Shown here in pieces: positions 9,012 to 18,999 of a stretch of 64,000 nucleotides of DNA (positions are counted from its first letter, which is position 1; each line of letters starts with the position of its first letter). A program made the position numbers and the translations under genes. The DNA is from Gloeophyllum trabeum ATCC 11539. Lineage: Eukaryota; Basidiomycota; Agaricomycetes; Gloeophyllales; Gloeophyllaceae. The DNA lies in the NCBI RefSeq assembly GCF_000344685.1, contig NW_006920415.1:805555-869554 (forward strand), written 5' to 3'. The notes below the pieces were generated by a model. It was not told the origin of the DNA, ran no database searches, and saw only the letters and a list, made by a program, of their open reading frames with translations.

Positions 9012-12000
9012 ATGGCGCCTGTAAAACTCCTTCCACTCCTCCTCCTCTCCTTGCTCGCCAACGCGCAAAATGAGGCCCCATCCTCTGCCGTGGCCTCGTC
9101 GGCGAGCGTTGCAGTGTCCTCGGCGGCGCCGTCATCGTCCCTGGCGACGGGCTCTGAGTCTGTTGGTGCGTCCTCTGTAGCATCGGCCACTGGCACCGCG
9201 ACCGCATCCTCGCTCGCGTCCTCGGCTGCCTCGTCCGCCGCGTCCTCCGTCTCTTCTGCCTCCCTGACCTCCGCCGCCTCCGACTCCTCCTCCGCCCTCC
9301 CCCCGCCGCCCACCGAATCGACCTACTACGTCATCCCCATCTCCCCCGTCCCCTTCACACCGCTCCCCTCGCCCTCCGACCCCGCCCCCATCCCCGGCGT
9401 CTTCCCCAGCGCTGCCCCGAACAACCCGCCGCCCGTCTCCAGCGACCCGACCGTCGTCCCCGACTTCGCCCCCGCGTGGGCCGCCGCGTACGAAAAGGCC
9501 AAGGCGAAGATCGCCGGCTTCACCCTCGAGGAGAAGGTCAACGTCACCACCGGCGTGGGCTGGCAGAACGGCCGGTGCGTCGGCAACATCCCGCCCGTCT
9601 ACCCCATCGAGGGGCGTGGCTGGCCTGGACTGTGCTTGGAGGTGCGCGCTGTCGCTCTCCGCCCTGATCTGATATAATTTACATGACCCAGGACTCCCCG
9701 CTCGGCGTGCGCTACGCCGACTTCGTCACCGCGTTCCCGACGGGCATCAACACCGCCGCGACGTGGAACCGCGCGCTCATCCGCCTGCGCGGGCTCTACA
9801 TGGGCCAGGAGTTCGTCGGCAAGGGCGTGCACGTGCAGCTCGGGCCCATGATGAACCTCGGCAAGAACGCCCAGGGCGGGCGCAACTGGGAGGGCTTCGG
9901 CGCGGACCCGTTCCTCGCGGGCGAGGCCGCGTACGAGACCATCCTCGGCATGCAGCAGGGCGGCGTGCAGGCGTGCGCGAAGCATTATATTAACAAGTGA
10001 GTTTTGCTTGTGGCCTTGTGTTTTATCAGGGGTTGATGATGGTCCAGTGAGCAGGAGTACCAGCGCACGATGGAGTCGTCGAATGTGGACGACCGCACGG
10101 AGCATGAGATATACGCGCACCCGTTCATGCGTAGCGTCATGGCTGGTGTCGCTAGCGTGATGTGTTCTTACAGTCAGTGTAGTCCGTCTCACTGATTGAC
10201 GCTCCCCCTTGCCTGACGGTGAATGTATACAGACCTGATCAACGACACTTACGCGTGCGACAACGACAAGACTATGAACCAGCTCCTCAAGTACGAGTTC
10301 GGCTTCCAGGGATACGTGCAGAGCGACTGGAGTGCCACGCACTCGACCATGAGCGCCACCGCCGGTCTCGACGTAAGTCTCCCCCCCGCACCCTCACCCA
10401 CCCATGCTCACTCGTGGATGCGAACGACAGATGACCATGCCAGGCGACATCGCCTTTGGCTCGAACACGTCGTACTTCGGCGCGAACCTGACCGCGTTCG
10501 TGCAAAACGGCACGATCTCGCCGGAGCGCCTGGACGACATGGCGACGCGCATCGTCGCGGCGTGGTACCTCCTCGGGCAGGACAGCCCCGCCTTCCCGAA
10601 CGTGAGCTTCAACGCGTTCAACGCGCTCGACCCCGCGACGAACGCGCACATCGACGTCATGGTGCGTGCCCCTCCCCCCTTCCCCTCCTTGTCGCCGGCC
10701 GCTGATTGAGAGGGTGGGCAGGACGATCATTACACGGTCGTCCGGGAGATCGGCGCGGCGTCGACGATATTGCTGAAGAACGTGAATGATACGCTGCCGC
10801 TCAAGGGTGTGAGGAGTATTGCGATGATCGGATCGGACGCGGGACCGAGCTTGCGGGGCCCCAACGGGTATACGGATCGGGGCGGGGACGACGGCATCCT
10901 CGCCATGGGATGGGGGTCCGGCACGGACAACTTCCCATGGCTGATTTCTGTACGTCTGTCCGTGGCCACTGAATGACTGAGGCTGATGCATGCATATACT
11001 TGTAGCCGCTGGAAGCGATCCAGGCGCGCGCGCGCCAGGACCACACGCTCGTGTCGTGGTTCCTGGACGACTTTGACTACGCGGGCGTCGCCGCGGCGGT
11101 CGCGGGGCAGAACATGGCGATCGTGTTCGTGAACGCGGACTCGGGCGAGGGGTACATCACCGTCGACGGGAACGAGGGCGACCGCAAGAACCTGACGGCG
11201 TGGCACGGCGGCGACGAGCTCGTCTTGACCGTCGCGGCGAACAACAATAATACGGTCGTCGTCACGCACAGCGTGGGCCCGCTGATTATTGAGCCCTGGG
11301 TGGACCATCCGAATGTTACTGCCGTGAGTGCTTTTCCGTCCCCTGAGAGTCTGAGGAATGGGGTGACTGATGGGGATGGTAGATCCTGTGGGCTGGGCTG
11401 TCGGGCCAGGAGACGGGCAACTCGCTCGTGGATATCTTGTATGGCGCGTGGAACCCCTCCGGACGGCTGCCATACACCATCGCGAAGAACGCGAGCGACT
11501 ACTCGAGCCAGCTCGTCCTCGGCGGTACGCCGGAAGATATCCTGAGCATCAACTACACCCAGGGCCTGTTCATCGACTACCGGTGGTTCGACGCGCAGAA
11601 CATCACGCCGCGCTACGAGTTCGGCTACGGGCTGAGCTACTCGACGTTCGAGTACTGCAATCTGGACGTGCAGAAGATCTATAATGCCGATAACGGGCTC
11701 GATGCAAATCTGATCGCGAACTGGGAGGCGGGGCTGCCAAACCCGCTCGGCGTCGGGTCGACGACGGCGCTGTGGCTGCACACGCCCGCGTACCAGGTGT
11801 CGTTCGACGTGAAGAACACGGGGGCGTACTACGGGGGCGAGATCCCGCAGCTGTACGTGCACTTCCCGGCCGAGTCGGGGGAGCCGCCGCAGGTGCTCAA
11901 GGGCTTCACGAACTTGAACTTGAACCCCGGTGAGACGCAGCGCGCGACGATCACGCTTAACCGCCATTCGCTGTCCATTTGGGACGTCGTGGCGCAGGGC

Positions 12001-12084
12001 TGGGTGAAGCCGAACGGGACGATCACGTTCACCGTCGGCGCGAGCAGCAGGGACCCGCGCCTCAATGGCACGATCACTATCTAA
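9012..12084 (+). CDS. Secreted GH3 beta-glucosidase
   Basis: Hydrolyses terminal beta-glucosyl residues, for example cellobiose from cellulose breakdown, outside the cell. Eight exons are phase-consistent: 9012-9641, 9692-9996, 10048-10172, 10233-10372, 10431-10661, 10722-10949, 11006-11323, 11383-12084, giving 892 residues. A signal peptide (MAPVKLLPLLLLSLLANA) is followed by an Ala/Ser-rich and Pro-rich linker to about residue 145. The GH3 N-domain then shows CAKHYIN and NEQEYQR around the exon 2/3 join, and VQSDWSATHS carries the expected catalytic nucleophile Asp385. The GH3 C-domain (GSD, GWGSGT) follows, and a C-terminal fibronectin-III-like domain is evident (YQVSFDVKNTGAYYG, LKGFTNLNLNPGETQ). 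Several NXS/T sites fit secretion. The long low-complexity linker before the catalytic domain is longer than in most family members. Confidence 0.95.
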
Positions 12085-12444
12085 CGAGATCTACCAAGGA
12101 TCACAGAGACTACATGACGCTTCGGTGATGGACGAATAGACTCTTTCTAATGGACGGCGGTTAGAGAAGGGTGCCCTAGACAGTAGGACCTTGTTCTTGG
12201 TCTGTGTTTGTCGTCGTACTGCTGTCATTTCATTGGACACGCTTTTGAAGGACCAGTCGTTGCTTTGTACACGATGACGTTTCACGAATTGCATTATGGA
12301 AAGTGAGGAGTATTGATAGTGGCTGTCCAGATGGATATCTACATGACACAAATCCCGGCGCACCGGCAGTTGTGTCGGTACTCAGAGTACACATGTGCCT
12401 CGTCGCACATAAATTCAGTCTTCATTCGGAAGAGACACCCAGGA
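12085..12444. other. Convergent 3' intergenic region
   Basis: This 360 bp gap lies between the stop codons of two convergent genes (GH3 on +, MYND protein on -). It holds presumed 3' UTRs and polyadenylation signals; no gene was seen. Confidence 0.5.
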
Positions 12445-14470
12445 TTATTTCGCCTTCGCAGCTTTGCACTCGGCCCTGTGAGTCTTCCAATCCTCCCTGA
12501 AGTACAGCTGTCAGCATCCAGAGACCGGAACCGTGAGGGAAGGTATTCACTTCTGATGTTCCTTCCCGCAGTAATAGATCTTCCTACACCCAGTGCACGC
12601 CTTCAAATCGCGCGGACTCCCTGCACGATGCCAAGACCTTCAATCAAGTGCATCTCCCAACCCACCCACATGCGCACTCACCACACTTGGCGCACAGCGC
12701 CTGCTTGATCCTATCCCTCCGCTCACTGACCGTCTCGCTCACGAACCTCAGACTCTCGGGGTCGTCAAACTCCCTGACCTCGCTCTGGCCCTTCCTGAGG
12801 CGCGGCTTGCCCGGCAGAGCGTCCTCGAGCAGCGCCTCGGGGCGGAGCGGGTGGTTCACGACCTTGGGCCCGCTGCGCACGCTCGCGGCGGAGCGCAGCG
12901 CCTCCGCGACCGCGTCCTGCGCTTTCGCCGGGGAGAAGGAGAACGCGTCAAAGTCCGCGCGCGAGAAGGGCCTGCCCTTGTAGTTGGTCGCGCGGATGAC
13001 CTCGTGCATGATCTCGTTCTGCTCGCGGAGGGTGCCGTGCCGGATTTTCCAGAGATTCTCGGCCCAGGTGCTGTGCGGCCGGCGGGCGGTGGGTGTTTGG
13101 GAAGGGAGATGCGAGCGGGGGAACGTACAAGTTACCGTGCCCGTCCTCGGGCGGACACATCCCGCGCCCGTCGAGCACCTCGACGGCGCCGGTGCTCCCC
13201 GCCTTGGGCAGGATCTCCTCTACCTGCGACGATGGACGTTACTGTACGTTGCGACACACTCGCCGCTGGCGGAATGCTTACCACGATATCGTGCAGCCAG
13301 GTATCGCCGAAATCGTACAGGTACCGCATCTTGTCGCCGGGCTTCTGCAGGACGTGCGCAAGCACGTACTTGTCCGCGTCGATGTAGGATATGACGGCTT
13401 TGTCCGCGTGGCACATGTCGATCGCGCGGCTGTCCTGCATGCACGGAGCCATGATCAGCATGCGATGGGCGTATATAGAGAACTGGGCTGACTTTAGGCC
13501 CGAAGGCGGAGCCGTCCGTCAGATCCTGGAACGCGAACGAGTGGGCGTTCCTCGCCCTGTTCGTGGTGTTTGTTCAAGTCCGCGCCTCTGCGCGAAGGGG
13601 AGAGCGTACGTACCATCCCATGATCGGCTGTACGACTTTGTCCTGGAACGTGTCCAGGTTCGTGCCGCCGGATACCTTGAACCGCCGATAGATCAGCTCC
13701 TCGCCAAACTCGCCCCGCCGCTTCTGGTTCTTGAGCTTTTCTGGAGGCTGCGGGGTTAGGGGTATGTCACTACCCGAGACCGTTATGAGGAAGCGCGACG
13801 AGGGAAGGATAGCTGCAGGAGGGACTCACAGCATGGTGATGCGCAGAACGTAGTCGCGTTCTTTCAAATCACCCAGGTCCATCTGTGCGAGTGCGGCTTC
13901 CTGTACTGATTACGACCATCAGTGCCCGTTCACTAGACTTTGCATGTATGAATGACGCACCTTCTTCTTCATGAGCTCTGCCACGAACTGCTGCTCGGGC
14001 CATTCGCCGTAGTTGCGGTTGTAGTACTTCTGGTACTTCATCTGCGCCACTGGCAATCAGCTCACGTATCTGGAGAGAAGGCCAGATACCGACCACCCGG
14101 GGGATGCCCCTTGTAACGTCATAGTCAACGCGATACCCGGTTCCCTTCTTGGCGTAAGGGAATACGCCCCAGCCGAGCACTTCGCCATGTTGATTCTTGG
14201 GTGGCACGAAGGTGTGCGGGCCTGTGGCGCGGGCTAGTTTAGGGCGTGAGAGCAAGACAAGAGGCGCGGCAACGCACAGAGGTAGAAGACATCGTCGAGC
14301 CCATCGCCAGCGTCCTGAGGATGAAGTCGGATGCACTGCGGCACCGTCCCAGGCGGTCTGCGCTGACGCTCGCTGGGTCTGGGCATGCCGCCGTCCATGC
14401 CACTGAGTCCGAGGACGCTGGACAGTTCGCTCAAGTCAAAGTCGGAGCCTGAATCTGAGTCGTCTGACAT
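12445..14470 (-). CDS. pRiA4b ORF3-like protein with C-terminal MYND zinc finger
   Basis: The function is unknown. The start is MSDDSDSGSDFDLSELS at 14470 and the stop is at 12445-12447. Around ten exons were traced; well supported ones are 13614-13747, 13493-13550, 13282-13434, 13129-13223, 12682-13070, 12551-12620 and 12445-12496. The middle carries the pRiA4b ORF3 fold signature: YLYDFGDTWLHDIV, GSTGAVEVLDGRG and CPPEDGHGN. The last three exons build a MYND-type zinc finger: CAKC, then CTGC, then YYC and a terminal THRAEC, with a His (KEH) where most MYND fingers have Cys. The family was named from a plasmid/transposon ORF in bacteria but is widespread in basidiomycetes, often with MYND. 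One junction (13830 to 13747) does not keep frame with the obvious GTGAGT donor, so either a weaker donor is used or the gene carries an indel. Probably a protein-interaction or regulatory protein. Confidence 0.85.
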
Positions 14471-15689
14471 CGTTTGGAAATCCTAGAGCGGGCGGCAGAG
14501 GCAAGACTCTGTCAGAGGGATGGCGGTGTGTCTACAAGGTCTCGCAGTGATTGCCGTTTGCAACTCCGCGGCGCTGTAATCCCCTCAACGTCGATCGAGA
14601 TCTGCAGCCACAGATCTACGCCCTTCCAGCAGCCACTGCCACCTCCCAGGCTCCCATAAAATACACCTGATTTCCCTCGCTAATCTAGAGAACCTCGAAT
14701 AATTTCCGCCGCTAACGCCGGGTCAACACGCGTCAGACAAGTGGGATTTACAATCATTTGCCCAGTGGTTGTCCAGCCCCACAGAAGCCACAATGCAAAG
14801 GAAACTATGCGAATGCACCTACCGTAAATGTGAGCAGCGACGTGTATAGGAATTACGGATAGATCCACGACGCGCGCCTTTGCACTGGGCCACTGGCAGT
14901 CACGGCGCCAGCTCCCAGCGGTATCAGGCGGTATCTGTTCACTCCATGTCTATAATAACATCAAACTTTGACATACGTCAGCACGAGTACTTCTGCGTGC
15001 TCCTGATATAATCTGTCGGTTCTGCCTATTACTCCAAGCCCTGCTTGACGCGATTCCGCTCGACTTACCACGAATCTCCTCATCGTCGTATATCCCGGAC
15101 CAGGATCGATCTCGCGCCGTCTTACCGCTCGACATCCTTCAGCGTTCGTACGAATATGACCGCCTACGCCACAATTTGCAGGTCTACCACTGGCAGGGGG
15201 ATAGTCACATATATATATTAAAATACATTTAGGGTCCCGAGGGCAATGCCCTTATGTTGGACCTTACTGTACAATGATTTACGATCGCTGCTGGATGATG
15301 CGGAAAGTGAGACATAAACAAAGTGAAGCTCCTCCTTGTCTGAGGTACAGAGCATGCGGAGCCCATGGTTTGAGAGTAAACAGCGGTGGCAGAGAAAGAT
15401 GATGGTTCAAACAAGTGAAAAGAGAACAGTGATGGGATCCTGGCCCAGCGCATCAAGATAACCCCTGCAGAGAAAAAAGCTACTGAGCTCCTCCACCAAC
15501 GCCTGTAGGCTCTCATCTCCCCAAAAGAAGGTGAAACCTGGGGTTGACGCAGTTCCTCCTCTTCGAGCATCCCGAATATAGATGTCGTCTTGAGGGATTA
15601 AGATGGGTGATAGGTAATTAATGTTGTGATATGTTGAAGTTCATCATATTCAGGTCTGCAAATCGAGTGATCGTCATGGTTCAGGCGGG
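14471..15689. other. Intergenic with repeat copy B, no gene seen
   Basis: The stretch next to 14470 is the presumed promoter of the minus-strand MYND gene. The rest has short frames only. Copy B of the dispersed repeat lies at 15233-15330 and an AT-alternating stretch at about 15209-15220. No coding family was recognised. Confidence 0.45.
15233..15330. repeat. Dispersed repeat, copy B (possible LTR end)
   Basis: Contains the 35 nt core shared with 4868-4902 in the same orientation. It lies 370 bp from a LINE fragment, in the repeat-rich part of the window, which supports a transposon origin. It is too short to assign a family. Confidence 0.6.
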
Positions 15690-16346
15690 CTACAAGGTCT
15701 CACCGTAGCTATCCGCGAATCTCTTGGTCTGGTGGACATAGAGTAGTAGCAGTGACTTGACATGGCGGGTGAGTAATGTGGATAGATCAGTCGCTGCACA
15801 TGGAAGTCTCTTCCTTAAGACATGACGGGCTGTCGCACATGCCGGGCATTGGAGAAGATAGTGGCGGACGTCTTCTGGGGTTCCGGGGCAGTCGGGGCAG
15901 TCGGGGCAGTCGGGGCAGTCGGGGCAGTCGGGGCAGTCGGGGCAGTCGGAGGACGCGAGTTTGTCGATGCGGTGGAAATATCGGTTGAGTGGGACGTGTC
16001 CGGCACATAGCTGCATGATGGACATCTGCAGGCGCGTGAGGCTTTCGGCGAGGTCCAGGAACGAGGCCGGAGGTAGCTTGCTGTCGATCGCGGCCGTCTT
16101 CAAGTTCGCATATCGCGGAGATTTCGTCCATTCGATGTGCCAGGTTTGCTTGGTTTGCTCTCGGTAGGCTTGCTTGAGGGCGAAGACGCTATACGGGAGC
16201 TTGGTGTTGCGGAGTACCTGGGGCAAGGGTTTGTCAGCACTGACTTTGCACTCTGCTACTTGCTTGCTTATCCGGCTTGGTCCGTTCAGGGACCCGGCTG
16301 CAGGTTCTCTTGCGAGGCCTTTCTGGAGGGTGACAAACCCTTGCAT
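15690..16346 (-). mobile_element. LINE-type retrotransposon fragment (C-terminal RT/RNase H tail)
   Basis: A 218-codon minus-strand frame matches the C-terminal region common to basidiomycete non-LTR retrotransposon polyproteins. The recognisable order is KLPYSVFALKQAYR...W...W..SPR, then LDLAESLTRLQMSIMQLCAGH, HVPLNRYFHRI, a Cys-rich knuckle and VRHYLLQCPACATARHVLRK. A normal element would continue upstream with reverse transcriptase and endonuclease domains; here the frame is closed by a stop just before 16346, so only the 3' end of the element is present, as expected for 5'-truncated LINE insertions. The Cys knuckle contains the tandem repeat described at 15885-15947. No flanking target-site duplication or poly(A) tail was identified. 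Confidence 0.8.
15885..15947. repeat. 9 bp minisatellite (GGGGCAGTC)7 in the LINE fragment
   Basis: Seven perfect head-to-tail copies of a 9 bp unit. On the coding minus strand each unit reads Asp-Cys-Pro, so the expansion is in frame and multiplies the CPxC spacing of the zinc-knuckle region. Perfect identity between units suggests recent slippage. Confidence 0.95.
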
Positions 16347-16400
16347 TTAAGCATCCAGCGCCGAGGAATCAACTTAAGCAGGCAACTAGTATTTAGCTAG

Positions 16401-17353
16401 GCCCACTGACAGAGGATTTAGTCCTCTCGAGCCAGGGTAGGGCTACTAACTCATCCTGCTACGGCCCACTCAAGAAGTCGTTTAACCCAAAAATCCGCGG
16501 CTTAGTCCCCTGGGCCACCTTAGTCTCTTTAGTCTCGCCAGGCTAGTTTTCGATCCTTGCATTTTTGTGCTACGAGACTTCTTTAGTCGCCGCGCCATAG
16601 CTCCTCTGACCCGAGTCATAGGGGTCGTGAGCAGGGACACCACCGCTTCCATTCAGGAGTCCACAAACATCCCGAGTTTCCCGTTCCCCCGCAGTCGCTT
16701 CGCTGATGCCAGCCGGCGCGGATCCGCGAACTGTCAGGGATCTCTGTCTTGCACGGCTAGACCCAGGCCCAGGGAGGCTAGGGAGTAATGGTCCATGCTA
16801 ACGTCCCAAGTCAGGGTCCCCCCGCGGTGAGGGTTCCCTGCATCAGGAGAGGGGTGGCCTAATCGGCTTGTTTTTATCCACTATTTCCCCTTCTTATCGT
16901 CCCCTATCCTTTCAGTCCCTAAACGGGCGCCACGGCGTACCGCGCTCTTGGGAGGTCTCTTTGATAACGGAGTAGACCACCGCACCACCTTCAGCCGAAG
17001 CGTCTTTCGCACCATAAAGGGGTAATACGACTCCGTAGGGTAGAAATAAGGCCGCTACCCAAGACTGCCACCTTCCGTGAGTTCTTCTTTCGCACCTGCT
17101 TTACTAAGGCAGGGGTGAGAGTCCGGCACCGGGAGTCCTGTTATCGACCCGGTGAGTCGCTTAGCCGCCGAAGCGTTGCCTCCCGCCACCACGAAGAGGG
17201 GACTCCGCCAGCGGGGGGAATAGTCATGATGGAGCCCGACCTTGGTGAATGTATATACCAGAGTCATCCTCAAAATAACGAGGATCTATCTCTGGCTCCT
17301 TGCTAGCGGCAAGTGAGTTTTTCCTTTCAAGTTGTACCGCGAACTTGGAAGCA
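16401..17353. other. Non-coding, probably degenerate mobile DNA
   Basis: No gene is supported. Five TTAGTC hexamers cluster between about 16418 and 16587. A stem-loop occurs at about 17128-17155 (CACCGGG paired with CCCGGTG). The stretch lies between a LINE fragment and a GMC pseudogene, so degenerate mobile DNA is the likeliest content, but no element family could be named. Confidence 0.35.
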
Positions 17354-18711
17354 CGCACTATAGCTCGCGCAACCGCGCAGCAAATTCGGGATCATGCAAC
17401 GAGTAGAGCGTCTCGTGGTACCGCTCGGGGCTGAGCTCGAAGGACACGGGGAGGTATATGTGCTCTTGTACCTTTTCCCCGACGAGGAGGCCGACTTTCT
17501 GGGGTATTCCAATTCGTGGATAGCACGTCGGCGCTTCCGATACCTGCCATGGTCCGCTTTTGGTGCCATGGAGTTGGGGAAGGCGGGGTCTTAGGCTTTC
17601 CGGAGACATCGAGGATCTGCGGCGACTTGATCGCGCTGAATAGGTGAAATGTGGTGGGTAGCTGGCAGGTAGGGAGCACGTATCCGGCACTCAGGATAAA
17701 TGCCTTCCTAGCATGCACGATGTGCTTCTCGCCGGCATGCACGAATTCGGCGCCTGCGGCAGTGCAGTCAGAGGCTCAACAGCTGCTGCGTCCGAGTCTC
17801 TGCAGACCACGCGAGAAATGGTGGCGTCTGTCAAGACCTTCTCCGGGGTGATACTGATTCGGGTCGCACTGGCACAAAATAATCGGCGAGCTTCTTCGAG
17901 GGGTTGCACCTTGAAATTGGACCTATCCCTGTTCGGCATCCAATACCCCGAAGCGGCGTACGACCGCATCCAGGTATTCCGATCGAGTGGCCGCGGCGAT
18001 CCACGTTCCAGTTATCTACACCCAGACGTTTAGCATCGTGCGCCGCAAGCAGTCTGTAAGCGCGCTGACATCCCCGCCCGTACGGATCTTGGACCGCCTT
18101 CACACCCTTGTTTACCATGCTGAAAGACCTCGCCCATGGTGTGCGCGAGATGCGGTGCGGTGGTGTGGATAGGCCCCGACGTCCTCCGGTACGCCTGCTC
18201 GAACGTGTGCGGGTACAAGCGTGTCTTATCCCCGGTTGCTTCCCGAAATCTATGCATACGGAAGATCAATTAGTATGTGGGTGGCGATCGGACGTACGCA
18301 CGTCTCGGCCTCCAAAGTGTACCGCTGCTATTCGGACCTGTTCCGGCCGGGGTTGCCCAGCTTCTCAATGGCGTCCACGTCGCCAGCGGGGGCCTTGCTT
18401 CGAGCGTAGAAGTTCATAGCAAGGATTAGTCTTCCACTCTAGCCGGACGGAAGAAGAATACCTAATCCCGTCCCCCTGGGCCAGGTCAGCACTCTGTCCT
18501 CACAATCCTTCAGCGAGACTGTCGAGAAGCACCAGTCATACTACAACAGGATTGTTCTCAGCAGGGATGACATAGGCTATTCCGGAGAAGCTTGCCTTGG
18601 GGTCAACGAATGTCCCACCAAATTGCCCGGGGACCATGATTTTCGGGTTGTTCAGATTTGGTGGGCCTGCTTCGAGGACCGCTACGGAGGCGTGCGGCTA
18701 GCGTCAATCCT
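17354..18711 (-). pseudogene. GMC oxidoreductase pseudogene (alcohol/aryl-alcohol oxidase type), truncated
   Basis: Fragments in order along the minus strand match the FAD-binding half of glucose-methanol-choline oxidoreductases: GLTLAARL (18711), VAVLEAGPPNLNNPKI with VPGQFGGTFVDPK, YDWCFSTV with WPRGTGLG, MNFYARSKAPAGDVDAIEKL, QRYTLEAE, RRTSGPIHTTAPHLAHTM, GVKAVQDPYG, RSYAASGYWMPNRDRSNFKV, and LVGEKVQEHIYLPVSFEL ending about 17360. The fragments jump between frames, a stop codon interrupts the piece after NPGRNRSE, the GGSSAIN flavin loop is destroyed, and the C-terminal substrate-binding half with the catalytic His is absent. One inferred intron boundary (AAG then GCAAGC) would be a GC donor. 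This is a dead copy of a lignocellulose-related oxidase gene. Confidence 0.8.
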
Positions 18712-18999
18712 ACGGTCTTTCATGGGTGATAAGAGATATGGGTATGTGGAAGAGTATGACGATCAATCGCTGAGAGATCGCAAACGACCACAAGCACCTG
18801 ACCTTCCCTACCTTCTCATCTTGAACGCCCTCCGGGTGATGTCTTCCTGTCAGAGCACCTTCGCGTTCGCGTGCCAACAATGAACATGGGAAGTCCACTC
18901 GCACGACCTCGGCCCGTGCAGCCGTACCAATGAACAGTGAAGACATAGTACAGTTTTGATTTGGCACCAGTCCGACCGCAAAAGAAAGTACAGGTTATT
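18712..18999. other. Between GMC relic and lipase
   Basis: The N-terminal Rossmann motif expected upstream of the GMC relic was not found here. The stretch likely includes the lipase 3' UTR. Nothing else was recognised. Confidence 0.4.

Noticed and set aside
8423..9313. 296-codon minus-strand frame rich in Ala/Asp/Glu
   Set aside because: It is the shadow of the Ala/Ser-rich GH3 linker and upstream DNA; composition is explained by the + strand gene.
9599..11967. Long minus-strand frames opposite the GH3 gene (234-296 codons)
   Set aside because: These arise from high GC third positions of the true + strand exons and cross its introns without pattern.
16401..17353. Possible rRNA or mitochondrial insert because of several stem-loops
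   Set aside because: No conserved rRNA segment or mitochondrial gene sequence was recognised; treated as unexplained DNA.
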